A stretch of DNA of 64,000 bases from Halioglobus sp. (GTDB lineage Bacteria; Pseudomonadota; Gammaproteobacteria; Pseudomonadales; Halieaceae): the NCBI GenBank assembly GCA_020443345.1, contig JAGRIH010000030.1, positions 20,931 to 84,930 of the forward strand. The letters run 5' to 3'. Every line of letters starts with the position of its first letter. Position 1 is the first letter of the stretch. Both the position numbers and the translations under genes were made by a program. Shown in pieces: positions 44,778 through 53,744 of the stretch. The notes beneath the pieces were generated by a model, which was given only the letters and a program-made list of their open reading frames with translations, did no database searches and had not been told where the DNA came from.

Positions 44778-45314
44778 TCACTCGATATCGATACTGGCAT
44801 GGTCCGGGTCCCGGCACCGCTCCACCCAGCGCGCCACCTCGTTCAGGTGCAGCGCCAGTAAATCAATCACTGCAGCTTCCAGGGTGCGGTAGGCTTCCTG
44901 CCACACGCCGATGTGCATCAGCAGGGCGCAGCGCTGGCGCAGCGGCATGGCTTGCGGCAGATGCAGGGGGTCCAGCGTCTGGTTGCGAAAACCCGCACTG
45001 AGCACACAGGCCACCACTGGGTCGCGTTTGTTGTCCAGCAGTTCGCCCTCGAAGCGCCGCAGCGGCATCAGCAGCTTGTGCCGCTGCGGGAAATCCGGGT
45101 CGGCAATGATGTTGTGCACCCAGACCGGCAGGTGCGCCGCCAGGGTCTTGCGCAGTAGCGGCTCGGCCAGAGACGCCAGCGGGGCGTCACCGGTGTCGGG
45201 CGCCACGCGTCGCAGGGCCAGTTGGTTGCGGTCGGTGAAGCCGTAGGGCCCGAACGCCGCCATGCGCGCACCAACCAGGGCGATATGGGTCAACTGCAGG
45301 TCGCCGGCACTCAT
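44778..45314 (-). CDS. Unknown 178-residue protein
   Basis: A soluble, Leu/Arg-rich protein, MSAGDLQLTHIALVGARMAA onward, with helical segments such as LAEPLLRKTLAAHLPVWVHNI and AYRTLEAAVIDLLALHLNEVARWVERC. No motif I recognise. It lies 112 bases downstream of the TonB-domain gene on the same strand, so co-transcription is possible. The ribosome site is weak. Confidence 0.6.
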   Translation of the reverse strand: MSAGDLQLTHIALVGARMAAFGPYGFTDRNQLALRRVAPDTGDAPLASLAEPLLRKTLAAHLPVWVHNIIADPDFPQRHKLLMPLRRFEGELLDNKRDPVVACVLSAGFRNQTLDPLHLPQAMPLRQRCALLMHIGVWQEAYRTLEAAVIDLLALHLNEVARWVERCRDPDHASIDIE

Positions 45315-45426
45315 CTCGAATGCCGCCCTGACAGCGCAGCACGGGCTGCTCCGAGGTGTCGCGGCCTTAGATCGATAAGCTGCATCAATGCCTCCTCTTA
45401 GAGCCGTAGCGGCTGTCTCTCCGCGT

Positions 45427-46749
45427 CTACTCGGTCAGTACGAAGCTGATCGGCACCGGAATCACCAACCGGTCGTCGTCGTCGCTGTATTCGGCGCTGG
45501 CCACCGGATCGATGGCCTCGAATTTGCCCTCCACGACGGCCTTGTGCGCCGCCTCGACCCCCGCCTCATCCAGTGCGGGGTAGCCCGATGATCGCGCCAC
45601 GATCACCTCCAGCAGCGCACCCGTGGGGTCCAGCACCACGTCGAGTTCCACTCGGCCCTGCATGCCGCGCCGCACCGCGCGACCGGGGTAGCGAACCTGG
45701 CGGTACACGGCGTTGATCAGCCGCGTATTGAACTGGGCCAGGCGGCGTGAATACTCCTCGACGTCGAGTGCCGCCACCGGTGCGGCGACCGCAGAGGGCG
45801 GCGGGCTCGGAGCGGACACGGCCGCTGTCTGCAGGTCTGAGCGCAGCTCCACCGCGCGCGGCGGCGCCTGTGTTGGCGGCGCACCGGCGGCGCTGGGCTG
45901 CGGTACCTGCAGCAGCGGCTGCACAGCCGCCCGGACCCGGGGTCGAATGCGCACGGCGGAGACTTCAACCAGTGCAAAGTCCCCCGCGCTAGCAGTGGGC
46001 GCGGCGGCGACTGCGGCTGCCGCGTCCCGGGTGGCGGGCGCGGCGGTGACTGTCGCGGGCGCAGGCGGCGCGGCGGCCGCGGTCTGCTGTGCTGCAGTGG
46101 CGCCGCTGTCGCCGGACGGTTGCGCGAGGACTGCGGCGTCCCGGGCGGGCTCGAGCCAGGCCGCAACCTCAGCCGCGCGCTGTGCGGACCAGCGTATGGC
46201 GCGCAGCTGTGCCAGCAACTGCGGGTCGGGTGCACGGGCCAGCAGGGCGTCGCGAAACGCCGTCGCCGGCCCGTGTTCGCCGATCCAGCCCAGCAGCAGG
46301 TAGTCCGCCACGCCGCGTTCGTCCACCCGGATGATTTCGTGGCCGTTCAAATAGGCCGCGGTGGCGGCGTCGCCGGTCAGCAGGATACCCAGCACATCCC
46401 CGGCGTAGAGACTGCCCCTGACGGCGGCCAGGACCGCAGCGGCAAACTGCCGCGTCGTGTCGTCCGGCGGGTGGCCGCTGGCTACTTCGCTTTGCAGCAG
46501 CATGCCGCCGAGCAGGCTGCGCATACTGGTGCGTCTGGCCACCACCCGGTATTCCATGAGCCGCGGGCCGCCCGCGTGGGTACCGGCGGGCGCATACAGC
46601 GCGCCCAGGTAGATGTCACGCCCCGTTTCCCGGTGCAGGGCCACCCCGGCCACAGGCAGCTCCGGTGCGGCTGACGCCGGCGCGGCGGCGCCGGCCAGGA
46701 GGCAGGCGACACACCAGCTTAGCAGGGAGAGAGCGGCCTGTAGTCGCAC
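45427..46749 (-). CDS. Exported TonB C-terminal-domain protein with chalcone-isomerase-like N-terminus
   Basis: A 440-residue protein with an N-terminal signal sequence (LSLLSWCVACLLAGAAAPASA). Residues ~30-190 (GVALHRETGRDIYLGALYAP, RLMEYRVVARRTSMRSL) resemble the bacterial chalcone-isomerase-like fold, a non-catalytic family of unknown role. A long Ala/Pro-rich linker follows, then a TonB-type C-terminal domain (YRQVRYPGRAVRRGMQGRVELDVVLDPTGALLEV) at about 345-440. TonB proteins normally have a membrane anchor with a His and work with ExbBD; none is encoded here. GTG start at 46749. Confidence 0.7.
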   Translation of the reverse strand: MRLQAALSLLSWCVACLLAGAAAPASAAPELPVAGVALHRETGRDIYLGALYAPAGTHAGGPRLMEYRVVARRTSMRSLLGGMLLQSEVASGHPPDDTTRQFAAAVLAAVRGSLYAGDVLGILLTGDAATAAYLNGHEIIRVDERGVADYLLLGWIGEHGPATAFRDALLARAPDPQLLAQLRAIRWSAQRAAEVAAWLEPARDAAVLAQPSGDSGATAAQQTAAAAPPAPATVTAAPATRDAAAAVAAAPTASAGDFALVEVSAVRIRPRVRAAVQPLLQVPQPSAAGAPPTQAPPRAVELRSDLQTAAVSAPSPPPSAVAAPVAALDVEEYSRRLAQFNTRLINAVYRQVRYPGRAVRRGMQGRVELDVVLDPTGALLEVIVARSSGYPALDEAGVEAAHKAVVEGKFEAIDPVASAEYSDDDDRLVIPVPISFVLTE

Positions 46750-46883
46750 GGCAGTCGCGGTTCACCATGTGTTGTGTGCACGAACCCTAGAATTCCAAGG
46801 CGCGGCGTCGGTCGCAACAAAAAACCACAGAAAAGCGCAATTAGCCGGCACCGCATCTCGGCGCTATGGCGCGGCGCCAGATT

Positions 46884-46892
46884 TGCTAGAAT
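46884..46892 (+). promoter_or_regulatory. Extended -10 promoter of the CDF transporter gene
   Basis: TGCTAGAAT is an extended -10 (TG-N-TAGAAT) 34 bases upstream of the start codon at 46926. No clear -35 is seen, as is common with extended -10 promoters. Confidence 0.4.
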
Positions 46893-46925
46893 CTCGCGCT
46901 ATCACCAACCGCGACTGGATTGTCA

Positions 46926-47873
46926 ATGGATCAACTCGCCGCCAGCACCACTTGCGCCTCACCACAGGACTCGGCCCCGTTGATGCGCCGCGCCACCTAT
47001 GCCTCCCTGGCGGTGGCGCTCGTGCTGATCGTCGTCAAGGGGATCGCCTGGCTCAGCTCGGACTCGGTCAGCCTGATGGCGACTCTGATCGACTCCGCGC
47101 TGGATGCGCTGGCCTCCCTGGTCAACCTGCTGGCCGTGCGGCACGCCCTGTCCCCGGCCGACCGCGAGCACCGCTTCGGCCACGGCAAGGCCGAGGCGCT
47201 GGCGGGGCTGGGCCAGGCCCTGTTTGTCGCCGGCTCCGCCGGATTCCTGCTGTTTGAAGCGGCGCGGCGCATCGTCGAACCCGTGCCGCTGCAGTCCTAT
47301 GGCCTGGGCATCGCGGTGATGCTGTTTTCCATGGCCGCCACGCTGCTGCTGCTGGCTTTTCAGCGCAAGGTGATCCGCGCCACCGACTCCACTGCGATAA
47401 AGGCCGATGCCCTGCACTATCGCACGGACCTGCTGGTGAACGGCAGCGTGATCCTGGCGCTGTTGCTGTCGGTGCGGGGCTGGGCCGGTTTCGACGCCCT
47501 GTTTGCCGTCGCCATCGCCCTGTATATCCTGCACAGCGCCTGGGAGATCGTCAGCCAGGCTTTTGATCACCTGATGGACCGCGAGCTGCCCGATGCCGAG
47601 CGCGCGCAGATTATCGCCATCGCCCGCGCCCACGAAAAAGTGCTCGGTCTGCACGATTTGCGCTCGCGGCGCTCGGGTACCGACATTTTCATCCAGCTGC
47701 ACCTGGAGTTGCACGACGACCTGCGGCTGGTGGAGGCGCACCGCATCTCCGACGAGGTGGAGGCCGCGCTGCTGCAGGTCTACCCCGCCGCCGAGGTGAT
47801 TATCCACATCGACCCGATTTCCGTGGTACCTGAGGAACCGGTGCCGGAGTTTCTCGCGCCGCCGCAGAATTGA
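46926..47873 (+). CDS. fieF: Cation diffusion facilitator, FieF-like metal/proton antiporter
   Basis: A 315-residue inner-membrane protein exporting Zn2+/Fe2+/Cd2+ against protons. Six helices and a C-terminal metal-binding domain are visible. The transport-site residues lie in ATLIDSALDALASLVNL and in ADALHYRTDLLVNG (His and Asp of HYRTD), matching FieF (YiiP), and the cytoplasmic domain has HDLRSRRSGTDIFIQLHLELHDDLRLVEAH and PAAEVIIHIDP. The ATG at 46926 is preferred over a TTG six bases upstream. The gene converges on trpB2. Confidence 0.92.
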   Translation: MDQLAASTTCASPQDSAPLMRRATYASLAVALVLIVVKGIAWLSSDSVSLMATLIDSALDALASLVNLLAVRHALSPADREHRFGHGKAEALAGLGQALFVAGSAGFLLFEAARRIVEPVPLQSYGLGIAVMLFSMAATLLLLAFQRKVIRATDSTAIKADALHYRTDLLVNGSVILALLLSVRGWAGFDALFAVAIALYILHSAWEIVSQAFDHLMDRELPDAERAQIIAIARAHEKVLGLHDLRSRRSGTDIFIQLHLELHDDLRLVEAHRISDEVEAALLQVYPAAEVIIHIDPISVVPEEPVPEFLAPPQN

Positions 47874-47882
47874 CCGTGCGCC

Positions 47883-47942
47883 GCGGCGCCGGCAGGATGT
47901 GCTTGCCGCGCACAGCGACAGTCCGCAACCGGCCGGCGCCGC
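47883..47942. terminator. Inverted repeat between convergent fieF and trpB2 genes
   Basis: GCGGCGCCGGC (47883-47893) and GCCGGCGCCGC (47932-47942) are perfect 11-base arms around a 38-base interior. It lies between two convergent genes and could be a bidirectional transcription barrier. There is no U-tract. Confidence 0.3.
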
Positions 47943-47961
47943 TCACCAAGCGCGTGCAGTC

Positions 47962-49323
47962 TTACACCCCGGCCTGCGGCAGGTCCTGCAGCGCCCGTGC
48001 GACCTGTTCGCACTCGTATTCGTGGTCGACCAGCTTGCCGGCGTTGAAGTCCATATAGGCCTGCATGTCCACGTGGCCGTGCCCTGACAGGTTGAACAGG
48101 ATGACCTTCTTTTTACCCTCAGCCTTGCAGCGCAGGGCCTCGTCGATGGCGCCGCGTATCGCGTGATTGGACTCCGGCGCCGGTATGATGCCCTCGGCCC
48201 GTGCAAACTGGATGCCGGCCTCGAAGCAGGTGTTTTGCGGGTAGGCGCGCGCCTCTAGGTGGCCCAGGTGGTACAGGTGGCTGACGCTCGGAGCCATTCC
48301 GTGAAAGCGCAGCCCGCCGGCGTGGATGGACTCGGGGACGAAGCCGTGGCCCAGCGTGTGCATCTTCATCATCGGCGTCAGTCCCGCCACGTCACCGAAG
48401 TCATAGGCGAAACTGCCCTTGGTCAAACTGGGGCACGAGGCCGGCTCCACGGCGAGGATGCGGGTGTTGCGGCCGGCGGTGAGGTTGGCGCCGATGTAGG
48501 GAAACGCCATGCCGGCAAAGTTGCTGCCGCCGCCCGAGCAGCCGATAACGACATCGGCGTACTCACCGGCCAGTTCCATCTGCAGTATCGCCTCCTGGCC
48601 GATCACCGTCTGGTGCAGCATGACGTGGTTGAGCACACTGCCCAGGGCGTAGTTGGTGTCCTCCCGCTGGCGCGCGATTTCCACCGCCTCGGAGATGGCG
48701 ATGCCCAGGCTGCCGGGCGAATCGGGCGTTCTGGCTAAAACGGCGCGGCCGGATGCGGTTTTGTCACTGGGACTGGCCACCACGTTGCCGCCGTAGGTTT
48801 CGATCATGGCGCGGCGGTAGGGCTTCTGGTTGAAGCTCACTTTCACCATGAACACCTGCACTTTGATGCCCATGGCAGTGCCGGCAAGGGCCAGCGCCGT
48901 ACCCCACTGTCCGGCACCGGTTTCGGTGACGATCTGCCTGATGCCGGCTTCCCGGTTGTAGTAGGCCTGGGCGATGGCGGTATTGAGTTTGTGTGAACCC
49001 ACCGGGCTGGTGCCCTCGTATTTGTAATAGATGTGCGCCGGTGTATCCAGCGCCTGTTCCAGGCTGCGGGCGCGGTGCAGGGGCGAGGGGCGCCACTGCC
49101 GGTAGTACTGCTGCACTTCCTCGGGGATCTCGATGTGGCGCTCGCCGCTGACTTCCTGCCCGATCAGTGCCTGCGGGAAAATAGCCGCAAGGTCGTCCGG
49201 CACGATCGGCTCTTTGGTCTGCGGATTGAGCGGCGGCGCCATCGGTTCCGGCATGTCGGCGAGAATGTTGTACCAGTGAGTCGGTATTTTGTCTTCATCC
49301 AGCAGATACTTGATTTGTTTCAT
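47962..49323 (-). CDS. Tryptophan synthase beta-like protein, TrpB2 type
   Basis: A 453-residue PLP enzyme of the TrpB2 group, which makes tryptophan from indole and serine without an alpha subunit. The PLP lysine is in [19 protein letters not shown], the phosphate-binding loop is [10 protein letters not shown], and [11 protein letters not shown] is typical. No trpA is adjacent, consistent with TrpB2, which often occurs alone. The ATG at 49323 follows GAGG; the longer upstream frame has no family support. A perfect TATAAT on the minus strand at 49379-49384 gives a plausible promoter. Confidence 0.92.
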   Translation of the reverse strand: MKQIKYLLDEDKIPTHWYNILADMPEPMAPPLNPQTKEPIVPDDLAAIFPQALIGQEVSGERHIEIPEEVQQYYRQWRPSPLHRARSLEQALDTPAHIYYKYEGTSPVGSHKLNTAIAQAYYNREAGIRQIVTETGAGQWGTALALAGTAMGIKVQVFMVKVSFNQKPYRRAMIETYGGNVVASPSDKTASGRAVLARTPDSPGSLGIAISEAVEIARQREDTNYALGSVLNHVMLHQTVIGQEAILQMELAGEYADVVIGCSGGGSNFAGMAFPYIGANLTAGRNTRILAVEPASCPSLTKGSFAYDFGDVAGLTPMMKMHTLGHGFVPESIHAGGLRFHGMAPSVSHLYHLGHLEARAYPQNTCFEAGIQFARAEGIIPAPESNHAIRGAIDEALRCKAEGKKKVILFNLSGHGHVDMQAYMDFNAGKLVDHEYECEQVARALQDLPQAGV

Positions 49324-49378
49324 GGTCGCGTCGGGTCCTCGATTCGGGTGGTTGGAGCACTGGGCCTTGCAGCGGTGC

Positions 49379-49384
49379 ATTATA
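49379..49384 (-). promoter_or_regulatory. Perfect -10 box upstream of trpB2
   Basis: Minus-strand TATAAT at 49379-49384, about 55 bases before the start at 49323. The -35 is poor. On the plus strand TATACT at 49462-49467 may serve the divergent luxR gene. Confidence 0.35.
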
Positions 49385-49543
49385 TAGAAAACAGGGAAAC
49401 CCGGCTCGCGCAAATCGTGTCGCGTGGGCCTCGCGGCGATGCCCGGCCGGCCCCGGCAGGCTATACTCGATGCGGCGCCGCGCTCGCCCGGGTAGCCCGC
49501 ACCGACTCCACAGCGCCATTCCAGTAAAGGGACCGACCACATC

Positions 49544-50260
49544 ATGAGCAATGCGATAGAGTCATTTGGATTTCCCAGCGATTTCCAGCAGGAAAGCCTC
49601 AAACTGATCAACAGCCTGATGGAGTTGAAGTCCTCCGCGTTTTTCCTGGTCGACCCCAATATGACGCACCGCGGCGTGGTCACCCACAACCTGGCGAAAG
49701 AGGACGACGACCTGTACCAGAACCGCTATATGCACATGGACCCGCTCAACCCGAAGCTGCACGAAAAAGGCGGTGAAACCGTGGTGCATATGGACTCCAT
49801 CATGACGCCGCAGGTGATCAGCCAACTGGTCTACTACCAGGACTTCCTCAGACCGCTAAACTACCGCTATGTGGCCGATATCTTCTTTCGCGCAGAAGGC
49901 AAGATCATCGCGGTAATTACGCTGCTGCGCGCCCAGTCCCAGGGAGACTTTGCCCAGGATGAACTGACCCTGTTGCGCAAACTGCAGCCGTTTCTGGAGT
50001 ACACCCTCCACACGGTGTACCTGCCCCGGCGCCTCGCCGAGCGGGCCACCATCGAGGCGCGCCACCAACTCACCCACAGACAACTGGACGTGCTGGAACT
50101 GGTGGTGTCCGGAGCCAGCAACAAGGCCATTGCCCAGGAGCTGAACCTGGGCCTGGCCACGGTAAAAACCCACCTGCAACATATCTACCACAAGACCGGG
50201 GTGAGTTCCCGCACGGAGCTGCTGTCGCAGGTGATTTCCGACCTGAAGCTGATTGGATAG
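49544..50260 (+). CDS. LuxR-family transcriptional regulator
   Basis: A 238-residue regulator. The first ~165 residues form a ligand-binding-like domain with Trp/Asp positions unlike classical autoinducer receptors ([31 protein letters not shown]). The C-terminal LuxR helix-turn-helix spans about 175-230 ([20 protein letters not shown], then [17 protein letters not shown]). No luxI is nearby. It directly precedes the SDR and TonB receptor genes, upstream of both of which an 18-base motif is shared, making it their probable regulator. Confidence 0.88.
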   Translation: MSNAIESFGFPSDFQQESLKLINSLMELKSSAFFLVDPNMTHRGVVTHNLAKEDDDLYQNRYMHMDPLNPKLHEKGGETVVHMDSIMTPQVISQLVYYQDFLRPLNYRYVADIFFRAEGKIIAVITLLRAQSQGDFAQDELTLLRKLQPFLEYTLHTVYLPRRLAERATIEARHQLTHRQLDVLELVVSGASNKAIAQELNLGLATVKTHLQHIYHKTGVSSRTELLSQVISDLKLIG

Positions 50261-50283
50261 CTGCTGCGGCGTTTTTCGCCGGG

Positions 50284-50301
50284 TCATTCTTTTGGTGGAT
50301 A
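50284..50301 (+). promoter_or_regulatory. Motif shared with 51282-51299, upstream of the SDR gene
   Basis: TCATTCTTTTGGTGGATA matches 16 of 18 bases of the sequence upstream of the TonB receptor gene. It lies 24 bases after the luxR stop and about 140 bases before the SDR start. A binding site for the adjacent LuxR protein is proposed. Confidence 0.4.
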
Positions 50302-50441
50302 CCTCGCATTGTCGTAGTGTTTTAGGCTTTGATTTTGGCGTGAAGCCTTGCTGCGTGAAGCGTGCTGTCTGGTGCGGGTGCCCGGCGCACTGTGCGATGC
50401 GCGGGCGACAGCGGGCGCAATACTAATAACGGAACCTGACC

Positions 50442-51260
50442 ATGAGCATTGACCTGAGTGGCAAGACAGCACTGGTAACCGGCGCCGCCAGCGGCATCGG
50501 AGAAGCGGTGGCCAGGACCCTGGCCGCCGCCGGTGCAGCAGTGGTAGTGACCGACCTGGCGACGCAGTTCGACAAGGCCGCGGCGGTTGTCGAGGCTATC
50601 GTGGCCGGGGGCGACGCGGCGGAGTTTCGGGCCCTGGATATCAGCCAGGAGGAACAGTGGATTTCGGTGACTAAGCACGTCCGGGAGCGTTACGGCGCCC
50701 TGGATGTACTGGTCAACAACGCCGGCGTGGTCCTGGTCAAGCCGTTGGTCGAGACCACGCTGGAGGAGCTGCGCTGGATATCCCGGATCAACATCGAGGG
50801 GGTCTTTCTCGGCGTCAAGCACGCGGTGCCGCTGCTGCGCCTGCGCGGACAGGCCAACCCCGCGGGCGCCTCGATCATCAATTTTTCCTCAGCCATGGGC
50901 ATCAAGGGCTATCCCTTCGGTTCGCTGTACAGCATGAGCAAGGGCGCCATTCGCCTGTTTAGCAAATCCATTGCCCTGGAGTTCGCCCAGTTGCACTACA
51001 ACATACGGGTGAATTCCATTCACCCGGGGCTGGTCGATACCGCGATGGTCGCCCATGAGTCGGAGAAACTCTCGGCACTGGGCGCCATGGGCACCTCTAC
51101 CTCCGAGGAAATGCGTCAGGCGTTCCAGAACCTGAATCCCCTGGGCAGGCTGGGGACGCCACAGGAACTGGCCAACGCCGTGCTGTTTCTGGCTTCCGAT
51201 CTCAGTTCCTTTGTCACCGGCTCCGAGATGACTGTGGACGGCGGTGAAACGGCACAGTGA
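50442..51260 (+). CDS. Short-chain dehydrogenase/reductase (SDR)
   Basis: A 272-residue NAD(P)-dependent classical SDR. The cofactor motif is VTGAASGIGEAVARTLAAAG (T-G-x3-G-I-G), then VLVNNAGVVLV. The catalytic residues are Ser in INFSSAMG, Tyr163 and Lys167 (LYSMSKGAIR). The C-terminal SFVTGSEMTVDGGETAQ is typical. It probably oxidises or reduces an alcohol/ketone intermediate in the pathway encoded around it. A GGAACC ribosome-like sequence precedes the ATG at 50442. Confidence 0.93.
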   Translation: MSIDLSGKTALVTGAASGIGEAVARTLAAAGAAVVVTDLATQFDKAAAVVEAIVAGGDAAEFRALDISQEEQWISVTKHVRERYGALDVLVNNAGVVLVKPLVETTLEELRWISRINIEGVFLGVKHAVPLLRLRGQANPAGASIINFSSAMGIKGYPFGSLYSMSKGAIRLFSKSIALEFAQLHYNIRVNSIHPGLVDTAMVAHESEKLSALGAMGTSTSEEMRQAFQNLNPLGRLGTPQELANAVLFLASDLSSFVTGSEMTVDGGETAQ

Positions 51261-51281
51261 GAGTGTGAATAATTCCTTGCC

Positions 51282-51299
51282 TCATCCTTTTGGTTGATA
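51282..51299 (+). promoter_or_regulatory. Motif shared with 50284-50301, upstream of the TonB receptor gene
   Basis: TCATCCTTTTGGTTGATA, 16/18 identical to the copy upstream of the SDR gene, lies 66 bases before the receptor start. Confidence 0.4.
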
Positions 51300-51364
51300 G
51301 AAGCTTCGGGCAGGGCGTAAGTACTATAACCTGGACAATAACGACCGACTTGGGGAGCAAGTTC

Positions 51365-53611
51365 ATGAAAACCGATACGCGCACGCTGCAATCACGTACT
51401 GGAGCCACACCGCTGAAAAAGAGCCTGCCGGTTGCGATACTGTTGGCGTCTACCGCCACAGCCGTCGATGCGGCGATGCTGGAAGAGGTCATCGTGACCG
51501 CCCAGAAACGCGAGCAGAATCTGCAGGATGTCGGCGTTTCGGTCACTGCGTTCAGCGGCAACCAGATCAAGGAGTTTGGCTTTACCAACTCCGTGGACGT
51601 CGTCGCCCAGACACCGAACCTCAGCTTCGGCACGCCCACCGGCGAGGGCAACAACGTCTCCCTGACCCTGCGCGGCGTGGGCCTGTCGGATTTTAACGAC
51701 AACAACGAGGGGCCGGTGGCGGTCTATGTCGATGAAGTCTATATCAGTGCGCTGTCCGGCGTGACCTTTCAGTTGTTCGACCTGCAGCGCATCGAGGTGC
51801 TGCGCGGCCCACAGGGAACCCTGTACGGACGCAACACGACCGGCGGCCTGATGCACTTCGTGAGCAACAAACCCACCAAGGAAGCCGAGGGCTATGTGGA
51901 CCTGACCGTAGCGGAGAACAGCCAGTTCAAGCTGGAGGGCGCGATCAGCGGTTCGCTGACCGACAATATGCAGGGGCGGCTGTCCTATGCCCACAACGAG
52001 TACGAGGGCTACGTCGAGAACCGCGGGCCGGGCAAGCACGACCCCAACGATGCGGACAACCACGCCGCGCGCGGACAACTGGCCATCCAGCCCACCCAGA
52101 ACCTGAATATCCTGCTCAATGCCCACGCCTCGAAGAACGATGCCAACGCCAGTGCCTGGCAACACGAGTCGACCTACTCTCCGGACGGGGGCGTCACGTC
52201 TCTGGCCCTCCCCGCGAACGTGGATTTCTACGGTACCTGCCCGGGCTGCGATGCCTTTGGCTACGTCGATAACGACGACGATCCCTGGGCCGGCGCCTAT
52301 GACCGCGACGGCGACCTGGTGGTGGAGAACTCCGGCGGTTCAGTGCATCTGGACTGGGAAATCGGCAGCCACTTCACGCTGACCTCCATCACCGCATACG
52401 AAAACTTCAAGCGCCACTACGACGAAGATACCGATATCTCGCCGTTCAAGATCGTGCACAACACCTATACCTCGGATATCGACCAGTTTACCCAGGAACT
52501 GCGCCTGACCGGTGAATTGGACCGCCTGCACTGGGTCGCCGGCGCATTTTACTACGATCACCAGGTGGACGGCGGTTTTCAGATCGACGCCAGCGGCATC
52601 GGCTATATCATCGGCGATGCGAATTACACTCAGGACACCGAGTCCTGGTCGGTGTTCGGCCAGGCGGAGTACGAGCTGGCCGACAGTTGGGTGCTGATCG
52701 GCGGCCTGCGTTACACCGACGAAGAGCGCGAACTCGATTACCTGAGCCAGGAGCTCAACGGCCTGCTGCCGCCGGGCTTCAACACCATGTACGACTACGA
52801 CGACACCATCACCCACGACAACGTGACCGGCAAGCTGGAGCTGGACTGGCATCCCAGCGATACCACGCTGGTGTACGCCTCGGTCTCGCTGGGCACCAAA
52901 TCCGCCGGCTTCAATACGGGCGTGCTGGATGATACCGGTGTGTTCGGCAACACGGTGCGCGCCGACGTGGACTACGACGAAGAGGAGCTGACCAGCTATG
53001 AAATCGGCGTCAAAGCCGATATTTTCGGGGGCACCTCGCGGATCAACGCCGCGGCCTTCTATTACGATTACAGCGATTTCCAGGCCTTTGCCTTCGTCAA
53101 CCTCAACCAGGTGATATTCAATACCGACGCGACGGTCAGCGGCGCGGAGCTGGAGTTTACCAGCAGCCCCATCGAGGGACTGCATATCATGCTGGGTGCC
53201 GCCTACCTCGACGCCGAAGCGCAAGACATCCCACTGAACGACGGCTCGGGCATTGTCCGCGACCGGGATATGACCCTGGCGCCGGAGTTTTCCATGAACG
53301 GTCTGATTCGCTACGAATGGCCGGCATTCTCTGGCCGGCTGGCAGTGCAGACGGATTTTACCTGGCAGGATGACACCTATTTCGATATCCAGAACCATCC
53401 AGCCTCGCAGCAGAAATCCTATGATGTGTGGAACGCCCGCGTGAGCTATACCGGCGGCAGTGACAAGTGGTCGGTGGCGGGCTTTGTGAACAACGTGTTT
53501 GAAGAGGAATACCGCGTATACAGTTTCGATGTCACCAACCTGTTTGGCTTTAACCAGGTAGCCTATGGCCACCCGCGGTGGGCCGGTGTTACCGTCAACT
53601 ACAACTGGTAG
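51365..53611 (+). CDS. TonB-dependent outer-membrane receptor
   Basis: A 748-residue outer-membrane beta-barrel receptor. A signal peptide (KKSLPVAILLASTATAVDAA) is followed by a TonB-box-like EEVIVTAQKRE, a plug domain (RIEVLRGPQGTLYGRNTTGG) and a barrel ending in YNW, with the terminal aromatic typical of outer-membrane insertion. It resembles the large catabolic TonB receptor subgroup and not clear siderophore receptors, so the ligand is probably an organic substrate; that is inference from context. The ATG at 51365 has GGGGAG upstream; the frame extends to 51290. Confidence 0.93.
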   Translation: MKTDTRTLQSRTGATPLKKSLPVAILLASTATAVDAAMLEEVIVTAQKREQNLQDVGVSVTAFSGNQIKEFGFTNSVDVVAQTPNLSFGTPTGEGNNVSLTLRGVGLSDFNDNNEGPVAVYVDEVYISALSGVTFQLFDLQRIEVLRGPQGTLYGRNTTGGLMHFVSNKPTKEAEGYVDLTVAENSQFKLEGAISGSLTDNMQGRLSYAHNEYEGYVENRGPGKHDPNDADNHAARGQLAIQPTQNLNILLNAHASKNDANASAWQHESTYSPDGGVTSLALPANVDFYGTCPGCDAFGYVDNDDDPWAGAYDRDGDLVVENSGGSVHLDWEIGSHFTLTSITAYENFKRHYDEDTDISPFKIVHNTYTSDIDQFTQELRLTGELDRLHWVAGAFYYDHQVDGGFQIDASGIGYIIGDANYTQDTESWSVFGQAEYELADSWVLIGGLRYTDEERELDYLSQELNGLLPPGFNTMYDYDDTITHDNVTGKLELDWHPSDTTLVYASVSLGTKSAGFNTGVLDDTGVFGNTVRADVDYDEEELTSYEIGVKADIFGGTSRINAAAFYYDYSDFQAFAFVNLNQVIFNTDATVSGAELEFTSSPIEGLHIMLGAAYLDAEAQDIPLNDGSGIVRDRDMTLAPEFSMNGLIRYEWPAFSGRLAVQTDFTWQDDTYFDIQNHPASQQKSYDVWNARVSYTGGSDKWSVAGFVNNVFEEEYRVYSFDVTNLFGFNQVAYGHPRWAGVTVNYNW

Positions 53612-53744
53612 TTCTCAGCGTCTCGCGCTCCCCGTCCCGGGCGGTGGGGTCCGCGAGGCTTGATGCGCGAGGCTCGCGCCGCAGCACGCCGCTTGCGGGA
53701 GCCAGTGGCCATGTAGTCGGTGGCACGTTGTCGGCAACAGCCCT

